Below, in pieces: positions 1 through 6,139 of a DNA stretch of 7,417 nt. Source of the DNA: Hyphomicrobiales bacterium (GTDB taxonomy: Bacteria; Pseudomonadota; Alphaproteobacteria; Rhizobiales; Xanthobacteraceae). The position numbers and the translations under genes are program-made. Location of the stretch: positions 1-7,417 of the forward strand of contig JACQTM010000201.1 in the NCBI GenBank assembly GCA_016210825.1. The letters run 5' to 3'. The notes under the pieces are model-generated. The model searched no databases. It saw only the letters and a list, made by a program, of their open reading frames with translations, and was not told the origin of the DNA. Position 1 is the stretch's first letter. Each line of letters begins with the position of its first letter.

Positions 1-1274
1 ACGCCAATCCATCCGGCTCGATCAAGGATCGCCCGGCGCGCGCCATGATCGAAGCAGCGGAAGCCGACGGACATTTACGGCCGGGCGGCACCATCGTTGA
101 GGCGACCGCTGGCAATACCGGCTTGGGCCTCGCGCTTGTTGCCGGACAGAAGGGCTATCGCACGCTGCTTGTCGTTCCCGATAAAATGTCGCGTGAGAAG
201 ATCTTGCACGCGCGTGCCATGGGCGCCGAAGTGGTGCTTACGCGCTCCGACGTCGGCAAGGGTCATCCGGACTATTATCAGGACCTCGCCATGGCGCTGA
301 CGCAGCGCACACCGGGCGCGTTCTACATCAATCAATTTGAGAATCCGGCCAATCCGCGCGCTCACGAGGCGACGACTGCGCCGGAATTACTGGCGCAAAT
401 GGATGGACATATCGACGCCATTGTCGTTGGCGTCGGCTCCGGCGGGACGCTCACCGGTGTCGGGCGCTACATGCGGCAGAATTCACCAAAAACGGAAATG
501 ATCCTCGCCGATCCGGTCGGCTCGGTGCTCGCGCCCTTTGTCAATTCCGGCGAGATGATCGAGGCGGGAAGCTGGGCGGTCGAAGGCATCGGCGAAGATT
601 TTCTTCCCCCCAATGCTGATCTGTCTCTCGTCAAGCATGCTTATTCCATCGCCGATCCCGAAAGCTTTGCCGCCGCACGTGATTTGTTGCGCAAGGAGGG
701 TGTGTTCGCCGGCTCCTCCAGCGGCACGCTGCTAGTCGCCGCCCTGCGCTATTGCCGCACGCAATCAAAACCGAAGCGCGTGGTTAGTTTTGTTTGCGAT
801 TCCGGAGCGAAGTACCTTTCGAAAGTGTTCAGCGACAGTTTCCTTGCCCAAGAAGGCTGGATTGACCGCGAGCGTTTTGGCACCGTGCGCGATCTCGTCA
901 TCGCCCGTCATGGCGAGACGGCCATTGAAGTGCGGCCGAACGATACCTTGCGCACGGTATTTGCCCGCATGCGGGCCGCCGATGTCTCACAGCTTGCGGT
1001 GGTCGAGGGCGAACGCATCGTCGGTCTGATCGATGAGAGCGATCTGCTTGGTGCGCTGCTGACACATACGAAATCTGTGGCTCACGCATTCGCCCTCCCG
1101 GTCAAGGACGTCATGACCACGCGCCTTGAAACCATTCCGGCAAGCGCGCCGATATCCGATCTGATACCGTTATTCCGCAAGGATTATGTGGCCATCGTAA
1201 TGGATGGCGCGAAATTCCTCGGCCTCATCACCCGTATCGATCTCATCAACCATTTTAGGGTTGCATTGCAATGA
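1..1274 (+). CDS. cbs: Cystathionine beta-synthase (5' end outside window)
   Basis: This PLP enzyme would condense serine (or a derivative) with homocysteine to give cystathionine in the cytoplasm. The reading frame is open to the left edge. Codons 3-44 encode NPSGSIKDRPA, the Schiff-base lysine motif of the cysteine synthase/CBS fold, with Lys at 24-26, so the ATG at 45 is internal. I count 423 residues in the window; about 35-45 N-terminal residues are probably missing, judging from family length. Counting from the ATG at 45, the substrate loop TAGNTG lies near residues 22-27 and the phosphate-binding loop GSGGT at 131-135. EGVFAGSSSG closes the catalytic domain. Two CBS domains follow at roughly 281-340 and 353-407. 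The TAGNTG form and the VVPDKMSREKI stretch resemble the Xanthomonas-type bacterial CBS subgroup from memory. The CBS pair argues against a plain cysteine synthase. A cystathionine gamma-lyase-type gene follows, which supports the assignment. The stop is TGA at 1272-1274. Confidence 0.93.
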   Translation, partial: ANPSGSIKDRPARAMIEAAEADGHLRPGGTIVEATAGNTGLGLALVAGQKGYRTLLVVPDKMSREKILHARAMGAEVVLTRSDVGKGHPDYYQDLAMALTQRTPGAFYINQFENPANPRAHEATTAPELLAQMDGHIDAIVVGVGSGGTLTGVGRYMRQNSPKTEMILADPVGSVLAPFVNSGEMIEAGSWAVEGIGEDFLPPNADLSLVKHAYSIADPESFAAARDLLRKEGVFAGSSSGTLLVAALRYCRTQSKPKRVVSFVCDSGAKYLSKVFSDSFLAQEGWIDRERFGTVRDLVIARHGETAIEVRPNDTLRTVFARMRAADVSQLAVVEGERIVGLIDESDLLGALLTHTKSVAHAFALPVKDVMTTRLETIPASAPISDLIPLFRKDYVAIVMDGAKFLGLITRIDLINHFRVALQ

Positions 1275-1288
1275 CCGGCTTTCTTAAT

Positions 1289-1424
1289 CCCTCCCCCATG
1301 TGGGGAGGGTGGACGCGAGCGATAGCGAGCGGCCGGGTGGGGGGATGGCTCTGCGCTGTCACCCCACCCGGCTCCTCGCGTCGCTATTCTCCGCGAGGAG
1401 CTACCCTCCCCATTACGGGGAGGG
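1289..1424. repeat. Nested GC-rich intergenic palindrome (dispersed-repeat type)
   Basis: Nearly the whole gap between the two transsulfuration genes is one imperfect palindrome. Arms that pair across a common centre near 1352-1357 are 1289-1296 with 1417-1424, 1302-1310 with 1403-1411, 1322-1328 with 1381-1387, and 1332-1342 with 1362-1372 (GCCGGGTGGGG and its complement). Each end can also fold alone: CCCTCCCC/GGGGAGGG at 1289-1309 with a 5-nt loop, and the same 8-bp stem at 1404-1424 with loop ATTAC. A third local hairpin is 1371-1380 with 1392-1401. It also has a 7-bp direct repeat GCGAGCG at 1315-1321 and 1325-1331. This layout matches the short dispersed palindromes common in Rhizobiales intergenic regions, from general knowledge. 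No T-run follows a stem, so it is not a classical intrinsic terminator, although transcript processing or attenuation is possible. No second copy is present in this window. Confidence 0.85.
1419..1424 (+). promoter_or_regulatory. Shine-Dalgarno site inside the palindrome arm
   Basis: GGAGGG lies 7 nt before the ATG at 1432 and is the best ribosome binding site for the downstream PLP enzyme. It forms the 3' strand of the terminal hairpin 1404-1424, so the folded transcript would hide it. The alternative ATG at 1447 has only a weak AGGC upstream, so this site favours the start at 1432. Confidence 0.55.
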
Positions 1425-1431
1425 ATAACTT

Positions 1432-2616
1432 ATGCAGGCATCTGCAATGACCAAACCGAACCGTCCCGGCTTCGCCACGCGCTGCGTGCATGCAGGGCAA
1501 TCGCCCGATCCCACGACCGGCGCCGTGATGATGCCGATTTACACGACCTCGACCTATGTCCAGGACAGTCCTGGTGTGCACAAGGGCTACGACTACGCGC
1601 GCACGAAAAATCCGACGCGTATGGCGTTCGAGCGCTGCATCGCCGATCTCGAGGGCGGTAGCGCCGCATTTGCCTTTGCCTCTGGGCTCGCGGCGATCTC
1701 AACTACTCTCGATATCCTGCCGCAGGGCGCGCATGTGGTTGCCACCGACGACATTTATGGTGGCACCCGGCGGTTGTTCGGGCGCGTGCGCAATATCTCC
1801 GCGGGGTTGACGACAACCTACGCGGACTTAACCGATACCGGCGCCCTTGAAGCCGCGATCCAGCCGGACACCAAGGTCATCTGGATCGAGACGCCGACCA
1901 ATCCGCTGCTCAAGCTCATCGACATGCGTCGCGTTGCCGAGATCGCGCGCCAGCGGAAAATCCTCACTGTCGCCGACAACACCTTCGCCAGCCCCTATAT
2001 CCAGCGCCCGCTCGAATTCGGCATCGATATCGTCGTGCATTCGACGACAAAATATCTCAACGGTCATTCCGATATGATCGGCGGCGTCGCGGTCGTGGGA
2101 GAAAATACCGAACTGCGCGAACGCATGAAGTTTTTACAGAACGCCGTTGGCGCGATTCAGGGGCCATTCGATTCCTTTCTCGCATTGCGCGGGCTCAAGA
2201 CACTGGCGCTGCGTATGGAGCGGCATTGCGCTTCGGCGCTTAAGGTCGCGGGATGGCTGGAGCGCCATCCCAAAGTCAAGCGGGTTTTCTATCCGGGGCT
2301 TGCCAGCCATCCGCAACACGCATTGGCCAAGACGCAGATGCGTGCCTTCGGCGGCATGATTTCGGCTGAGCTTGCCACCGATCTGGCTGGCGCGCGAGCC
2401 TTCCTCGAACGCTGCGAAATATTCGCGCTGGCCGAGAGCCTCGGCGGCGTCGAAAGCCTGATCGAGCATCCGGGCTTGATGACACACGGCTCGGTCCCGG
2501 AGGAGGTGCGGGCTGGTCTCGGCATCGGCGACGCGCTGGTGCGGCTCTCGGTCGGCATCGAGGACGCCGATGATTTGATCGCCGATCTCGACTCAGCATT
2601 GGTCGCTATCCGCTAG
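1432..2616 (+). CDS. Cystathionine gamma-lyase / gamma-synthase type PLP enzyme
   Basis: A Cys/Met-metabolism PLP enzyme of 394 residues, the usual family length. Tyr55 and Arg57 in YARTKNPTR match the residues that hold the cofactor phosphate of the neighbouring subunit. ASGLAAIS (from about 84) is the glycine-rich cofactor segment. VADNTFASPY carries the aspartate that contacts the pyridine nitrogen, and Lys207 in HSTTKYLNGHSD is the Schiff-base lysine. SLGGVESL with MTH and the final LVRLSVGIED form the substrate carboxylate region. Glu335, just before SLGGVESL, is typical of gamma-lyases and gamma-synthases, whereas E. coli cystathionine beta-lyase has Tyr. Gamma-lyase (mccB-like) and gamma-synthase (metB) cannot be separated from sequence alone. 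The upstream CBS gene favours gamma-lyase, making cysteine, 2-oxobutyrate and ammonia from cystathionine. A second ATG at 1447 (MTKPNRPG) is a possible start; 1432 is chosen for its stronger Shine-Dalgarno sequence. The protein is cytoplasmic and has no signal peptide. Confidence 0.93.
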   Translation: MQASAMTKPNRPGFATRCVHAGQSPDPTTGAVMMPIYTTSTYVQDSPGVHKGYDYARTKNPTRMAFERCIADLEGGSAAFAFASGLAAISTTLDILPQGAHVVATDDIYGGTRRLFGRVRNISAGLTTTYADLTDTGALEAAIQPDTKVIWIETPTNPLLKLIDMRRVAEIARQRKILTVADNTFASPYIQRPLEFGIDIVVHSTTKYLNGHSDMIGGVAVVGENTELRERMKFLQNAVGAIQGPFDSFLALRGLKTLALRMERHCASALKVAGWLERHPKVKRVFYPGLASHPQHALAKTQMRAFGGMISAELATDLAGARAFLERCEIFALAESLGGVESLIEHPGLMTHGSVPEEVRAGLGIGDALVRLSVGIEDADDLIADLDSALVAIR

Positions 2617-2732
2617 CGTTCGGGGCACGGAAAAATTGAACTTTCTCTTGCGAGCGTCGACTATCATGGTGGCGTTGCGGCGGCCTGATTTACACGGCAT
2701 ATGCGCTTGGGCCAGTGCAGGCTTGAACCAGC

Positions 2733-2738
2733 GGGAGG
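2733..2738 (+). promoter_or_regulatory. Ribosome binding site deciding the caspase-like start
   Basis: GGGAGG sits 5 nt before the ATG at 2744, and a typical signal peptide begins directly after that ATG. The frame stays open upstream to a TTG at 2636, but that start has no purine-rich site and would bury the signal peptide 36 residues inside the protein. Confidence 0.7.
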
Positions 2739-2743
2739 GGTGG

Positions 2744-4228
2744 ATGACAAGGATTTTGTCGGGGGTCGCCGTGCTGGCGTTCGCTTTCGTTGCGGCCCTA
2801 CCGCCGGCTTTCGCCGAAAAACGCGTGGCTCTCGTTATCGGCAATGACAGTTACCAGAGCATCCCAGCGCTGCAAAAAGCAGCCAACGACGCTCGCAAGA
2901 TGGGCGACACGCTAAAAAGCCTCGGCTTTTCCGTTCAATATGGCACCAACTTATCGCGGCGGGCGATGAGCGAGGCGCTGCTCGCATTCGACCGCGCGGT
3001 CGATGCCGGCGACACGGCATTGTTTTTCTTCGCCGGCCACGGCTTCGAGATCCAGGGTGAGAATTACCTCTTACCCGTCGATGTGCCGGCGGCGACCGAC
3101 GGGCAGGAAGAGCTCGTGCGCGACGCCGCCTTCGCCGCTCAACGCATCACCGACCGCCTGCAGGCGCGCGGCGTGCGCACGGCAATCCTCGTACTCGACG
3201 CCTGTCGTAACAATCCGTTCGAGCGACGCGGCACACGCGCCGTGCGCGGCACCGGCGGCCTTGCCGCAATGACGCCATCGGAAGGCGTGTTCATCGTCTT
3301 TTCCGCCGGCGCGAAGCAGACCGCGCTCGATCGCCTTGGCGACGATGACGCCAATCCAAATTCGGTGTTCACGCGCGCCTTCGCCGAGCAACTGGCGACG
3401 CCCGGGTTGACATTGGTACAAGTCGCCAAGCGCACCCAATCCGGCGTCAAGCAAATGGCAGCGCGCGTGCGCCACGATCAAACGCCGGCTTATTACGACC
3501 AAGTGGTGGGCGACGTTGTGCTAAGCGGCAAGCTTGGCGACGCCAAGGTCGAACCGCTGCCGCAGATCGCGGCTTTGCCAGTTGCCCCGTTGGGCCGCGC
3601 CGAGCGCCGAGAGTCGTCGACTGAGCCGGTGAACGGCCCGATTGCGAATTTCATGCGCCACAACAGCGGCTGGTCGGTGACGTTATCTTTTGCCGATCCA
3701 GTGACGGCAATCTCCTGGCGTCTCGGCGAGAGCGGAAATTTCAAAGAGACCGGCTTCCTCGACACGCTCGATCCGCGCACGCGCAAGCGCATGCCCAATC
3801 CGTCGCTACAGCTCGACGCCGACACGCCGGCAACAACGATCTATGTACGCTACGCCGATTTGCGCGGCGACTGGGCGCAACCATTTCCGATTCGCTTCGA
3901 ACCTGGCGCAGCGCTCGCGCGCGGTCAGCGGCAAACATTGGAAATGAGCAGCGGAAGCTGGTTGCAATTTCGCGAGTTCAACGGTCTTCTGGTCTACTAC
4001 ACCCACTTGGTGTCGTATCGCTGCGCCATCCGCGAGGCGCGCATCGGCATCGACACCACCGTGCCCGACAAGAAACTCACCTTGCCGCCCTGCGACGCGA
4101 AGGATCCTGCCGCCATCCCGCGCGACGTGCAGCCCTATTTGAAGTTGCCGCCTGCAACTAAAACGGTGTCGGTCGAGTTGACCTATACGGACGGAAGCAT
4201 CTCAGAAACCAAGACGTATCGCCGCTAA
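2744..4228 (+). CDS. Exported caspase-like (peptidase C14) protein with unassigned C-terminal domain
   Basis: A 494-residue protein. Residues 1-24 form a signal peptide (Arg3, hydrophobic core, PPAFA before Glu25), so it is probably periplasmic or secreted. From about 25 to 258 it is a caspase-fold domain. It opens with RVALVIGNDSY, an N-terminal strand common in bacterial caspase homologues. The catalytic pair is visible: His99 in FFFAGHGFEIQGENYLLPVD and Cys154 in LVLDACRNNPF. Both are intact, so activity is plausible, probably as a cysteine endopeptidase; the substrate is unknown. A proline/alanine-rich linker (about 259-300) leads to a region of about 190 residues rich in beta-strand patterns (GWSVTLSF, TTIYVRYADL, TVSVELTY), which I cannot assign to a family. 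Cys427 and Cys450 there could form a disulfide after export. The upstream gap 2617-2743 shows no convincing promoter or terminator. The ICMT-family gene follows after 15 nt, suggesting one operon. The caspase call is strong; the biological role is unknown. Confidence 0.88.
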   Translation: MTRILSGVAVLAFAFVAALPPAFAEKRVALVIGNDSYQSIPALQKAANDARKMGDTLKSLGFSVQYGTNLSRRAMSEALLAFDRAVDAGDTALFFFAGHGFEIQGENYLLPVDVPAATDGQEELVRDAAFAAQRITDRLQARGVRTAILVLDACRNNPFERRGTRAVRGTGGLAAMTPSEGVFIVFSAGAKQTALDRLGDDDANPNSVFTRAFAEQLATPGLTLVQVAKRTQSGVKQMAARVRHDQTPAYYDQVVGDVVLSGKLGDAKVEPLPQIAALPVAPLGRAERRESSTEPVNGPIANFMRHNSGWSVTLSFADPVTAISWRLGESGNFKETGFLDTLDPRTRKRMPNPSLQLDADTPATTIYVRYADLRGDWAQPFPIRFEPGAALARGQRQTLEMSSGSWLQFREFNGLLVYYTHLVSYRCAIREARIGIDTTVPDKKLTLPPCDAKDPAAIPRDVQPYLKLPPATKTVSVELTYTDGSISETKTYRR

Positions 4229-4243
4229 TCGCACGGACGCGTG

Positions 4244-4732
4244 ATGAACGAGCAACGGGATACGCCGGGGGTCATCGCCCCGCCGCCACTGATCGCGCTG
4301 GCGGTGCTGGTGTTCGGTCTGTTGTTCGACTGGTTGCTGCCTGCATATGTGTTGGCGACGTTCATTGCGTTCTGGACCCGGATCGCGATCGGTGTCGCAC
4401 TGATGGCGGCGGGTCTGACGCTGGCATTCGTTGCGCGAACGCGCTTTGTGCGGGCCGGCACCAATGTCGAGCCATGGAAGCCCTCGCTTAATCTAGTGAC
4501 CGGGGGAATTTTCGGCTGGTTGCGAAACCCAATGTATGTCGGCTTGACGATCCTGCTCGCCGGCCTCGCCATCGCGCTCGCCTCGGACTGGATGCTGGTG
4601 CTGCTGGTTGCGGCGGCACTGACGATGCATTTCGGCGTCGTGCTGCGCGAAGAGCGTTATCTGGAGAAGAAGTTCGGCGAGACATATCGCGCCTACAAGA
4701 ACAAGGTCCCGCGGTACGGCTGGCCGGACTAG
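4244..4732 (+). CDS. ICMT-family membrane methyltransferase
   Basis: A 162-residue integral-membrane protein of the isoprenylcysteine carboxyl methyltransferase / phospholipid methyltransferase superfamily, which uses S-adenosylmethionine at the membrane. Hydrophobic segments lie at about 14-36, 40-65, 98-113 and 115-131. Two family signatures are clear: TGGIFGWLRNPMYVG at 86-100, corresponding to the usual TGPYRxxRHPxYxG with Asn in place of His, and REERYLEKKFGETYRAYKNK from 135 followed by VPRYGW, the SAM-binding C-terminal block. Bacterial members have varied or unknown substrates, so no specific acceptor is proposed. The GTG at 4241 directly before the ATG would add one Met. No good Shine-Dalgarno sequence is visible, and with a 15-nt gap to the caspase-like gene, translational coupling is likely. 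Confidence 0.85.
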   Translation: MNEQRDTPGVIAPPPLIALAVLVFGLLFDWLLPAYVLATFIAFWTRIAIGVALMAAGLTLAFVARTRFVRAGTNVEPWKPSLNLVTGGIFGWLRNPMYVGLTILLAGLAIALASDWMLVLLVAAALTMHFGVVLREERYLEKKFGETYRAYKNKVPRYGWPD

Positions 4733-4782
4733 CCTTGCCATTGCATCGTACCATTGATAGCTGGCAATAAAACAATTGTCCG

Positions 4783-4788
4783 AAGGGG
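4783..4788 (+). promoter_or_regulatory. Ribosome binding site of pobA
   Basis: AAGGGG sits 5 nt before the ATG at 4794. It fixes that ATG as the start instead of the in-frame TTG at 4776, which lies upstream of the site. The ATG start also places the FAD fingerprint and Arg42/Arg44 at the same residue numbers as in Pseudomonas PobA. Confidence 0.65.
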
Positions 4789-4793
4789 TTGGA

Positions 4794-5960
4794 ATGCGCA
4801 CGCAAGTGGGGATCGTCGGCGCCGGCCCGGCGGGGTTGATGCTGTCGCATCTGCTGCACCTCGCCGGCGTCGAATCCATCATCCTCGAAAATCGCAGCCG
4901 TGAATATTGCGAGGCGCGCATCCGCGCCGGCCTGATCGAGCAATGGGCAACCGACATGCTGGTCGAGACCGGCGTTGGCGAGCGCCTTACGCGCGAGGCG
5001 ATGTTTCACGACGGCAATTACCTTTGCTTTAATCGCGCGCTGCACCGCATCGATTTCCGAAAGCTTGTCGGCAAGGGTGTTACAATCTACGGCCAGCAAG
5101 AGGTGGTGAAGGATCTGATCGCGCGCCGGCTCGCCGATGGCGGGCAGATCCTGTTCGAAGTGAAGGGAACAAACGTTTACGATTTCGACGGCAAGGAGCC
5201 CAAGATCGCGTTTCAGCATGACGGGAAGACAAAGCAAATCGCGTGCGACTTCATCGGCGGCTGCGACGGCTTTCACGGCGTTTGCCGCCCGAGCATGCCT
5301 CCCGGCGTATTGACCAATTTTACGCGCGATTATCCGTTCGGCTGGCTCGGTATTCTCTCCGAATCCCCGCCGCCCGACCACGAATTGATCTACGCGTACA
5401 ACGAGCGAGGCTTTGCGCTTTACACCATGCGCTCTCCCACGCTGGCACGGCTCTATATTCAGTGCGCACCCGACGAAGATATCGACGATTGGCCGGACGC
5501 GCGCATCTGGGAAGAGCTGCACGTACGCCTCGGCGGCACGCGCAAGCTCGCCGAAGGGCATATTGTACAAAAGAGCGTGACGCCGATGCGCAGTTTCGTC
5601 TGCGAGCCGATGCAGTTCGGCAGTCTCTATCTCGCCGGCGACGCGGCCCATATCGTGCCGCCGACCGGCGCCAAAGGTATGAATCTCGCGCTCGCCGACG
5701 TACGCGTGCTTTCGCGTGCGATCGAGGCGTTCTACCGGAAAAACCGCACCGATCTGCTGCAAAACTATTCGGCGACGTGCCTCAACCGGGTCTGGAAGGC
5801 GCAGCGGTTCTCTTGGTGGATGACGCAGATGCTGCACCGCTACAATTTCGAGAACGATTTCGAAATGCGCCGGCAGCTTGCGGAGCTTGATTACGTCACT
5901 TCGTCGCAGGCGGCGGCGACCTCGCTTGCGGAAAACTACGCCGGCCTGCCTATGGAATAG
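4794..5960 (+). CDS. pobA: 4-Hydroxybenzoate 3-monooxygenase
   Basis: A cytoplasmic FAD-dependent aromatic hydroxylase that would convert 4-hydroxybenzoate, NAD(P)H and O2 to protocatechuate. At 388 residues it is close to the 394-residue Pseudomonas fluorescens enzyme (PHBH) and aligns with it almost without gaps. Visible motifs are GAGPAG (9-14, FAD fingerprint), RIRAG with Arg42 and Arg44, CDGFHG with Asp158 (the DG motif), and LAGDAAHIVPPTGAKGMNLA with Asp283, Pro290 and Asn297. Near-identical blocks include YPFGWLG, RSFVCEPMQ and RFSWWMT. Of the PHBH substrate residues, Tyr201, Arg214, Arg220, Tyr222 and Tyr385 are kept as Tyr200, Arg213, Arg219, Tyr221 and Tyr382. Ser212 is replaced by Thr211, and the neighbours also differ (Tyr210, Met212). 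In the coenzyme helix, PHBH Arg33-Gln34 is Asn33-Arg34 here. No protocatechuate ring-cleavage gene or divergent pobR is in the window. A TTT transporter lies downstream. Another para-hydroxylated benzoate as substrate cannot be excluded. Confidence 0.93.
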   Translation: MRTQVGIVGAGPAGLMLSHLLHLAGVESIILENRSREYCEARIRAGLIEQWATDMLVETGVGERLTREAMFHDGNYLCFNRALHRIDFRKLVGKGVTIYGQQEVVKDLIARRLADGGQILFEVKGTNVYDFDGKEPKIAFQHDGKTKQIACDFIGGCDGFHGVCRPSMPPGVLTNFTRDYPFGWLGILSESPPPDHELIYAYNERGFALYTMRSPTLARLYIQCAPDEDIDDWPDARIWEELHVRLGGTRKLAEGHIVQKSVTPMRSFVCEPMQFGSLYLAGDAAHIVPPTGAKGMNLALADVRVLSRAIEAFYRKNRTDLLQNYSATCLNRVWKAQRFSWWMTQMLHRYNFENDFEMRRQLAELDYVTSSQAAATSLAENYAGLPME

Positions 5961-6027
5961 ACCGGGGGTTTCGGCGGTTACTTTTTTGGGGGCGAGACCC
6001 AATCATGAGCCTTTACCGCAGCACCGG

Positions 6028-6050
6028 AAATGTCCATCGTATGGATATTT
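6028..6050. promoter_or_regulatory. Candidate operator: interrupted dyad upstream of the TTT receptor
   Basis: AAATGTCCAT (6028-6037) and ATGGATATTT (6041-6050) form 10-bp arms around CGT, with 9 of 10 positions complementary; the odd pair would be G-U in RNA. It lies 90 nt before the receptor ATG, in the gap after pobA. It could bind a dimeric regulator or form a small hairpin. No T-run follows, so a terminator is unlikely. No regulator gene is in the window. Confidence 0.35.
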
Positions 6051-6083
6051 GGCGCGACGCGGGGCGCAGTTTGGCCTTTGCGT

Positions 6084-6097
6084 GAATTGGCCAATTC
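6084..6097. promoter_or_regulatory. Candidate operator: perfect 14-bp palindrome near a possible promoter
   Basis: GAATTGGCCAATTC is a perfect palindrome in the gap between pobA and the receptor gene. TTGGCC within it (6087-6092) could act as a -35 element with TAAAGA (6111-6116) as -10, 18 nt apart. Both match the consensus only loosely, and the leader would be very short. A protein bound here would cover the -35 element. The palindrome is certain; its function is inferred. Confidence 0.35.
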
Positions 6098-6126
6098 GTG
6101 ACTGTCGGAATAAAGAACAAACGACT

Positions 6127-6132
6127 GGGAGG
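6127..6132 (+). promoter_or_regulatory. Ribosome binding site of the TTT receptor gene
   Basis: GGGAGG, continuing into GAAA, lies 7 nt before the ATG at 6140. It selects that start, where a clean signal peptide begins, over the GTG at 6098 in the same frame, which lies upstream of this site and just after the 14-bp palindrome. Confidence 0.7.
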
Positions 6133-6139
6133 AAATACC

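Noticed and set aside
1289..1424. Palindrome read as an intrinsic terminator or as an insertion sequence or CRISPR repeat
   Set aside because: No T-run follows any stem, there is no transposase or target duplication, and there is no regular repeat-spacer pattern.
2636..2667. Possible promoter TTGAAC (2636-2641) with TATCAT (2662-2667) before the caspase-like gene
   Set aside because: The spacer is 20 nt, outside the usual 16-18, and no other element supports it.
2636..2743. In-frame N-terminal extension of the caspase-like gene from a TTG at 2636
   Set aside because: It has no ribosome binding site and would place 36 residues before a good signal peptide; the ATG at 2744 has GGGAGG at proper spacing.
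4735..4779. AT-richer stretch before pobA with TTGCAT (4741-4746), CAATAA (4765-4770) and the 8-bp palindrome ACAATTGT (4772-4779)
   Set aside because: The matches to promoter elements are poor, several alternatives are equally good, and an 8-bp palindrome is expected by chance; pobA may have a promoter here but the sequence does not identify it.
5961..6000. Possible terminator after pobA, from the run of T at about 5983-5988
   Set aside because: No stem longer than 3 bp immediately precedes the T-run, and G-rich sequence follows it.
4488..6002. A 504-codon open frame on the - strand, antisense to pobA and the end of the ICMT-family gene
   Set aside because: It lies opposite a gene with residue-level similarity to PobA along its full length. 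Its translation is rich in Arg, His and Ala with no recognisable domain, as expected for a shadow frame in GC-rich DNA.
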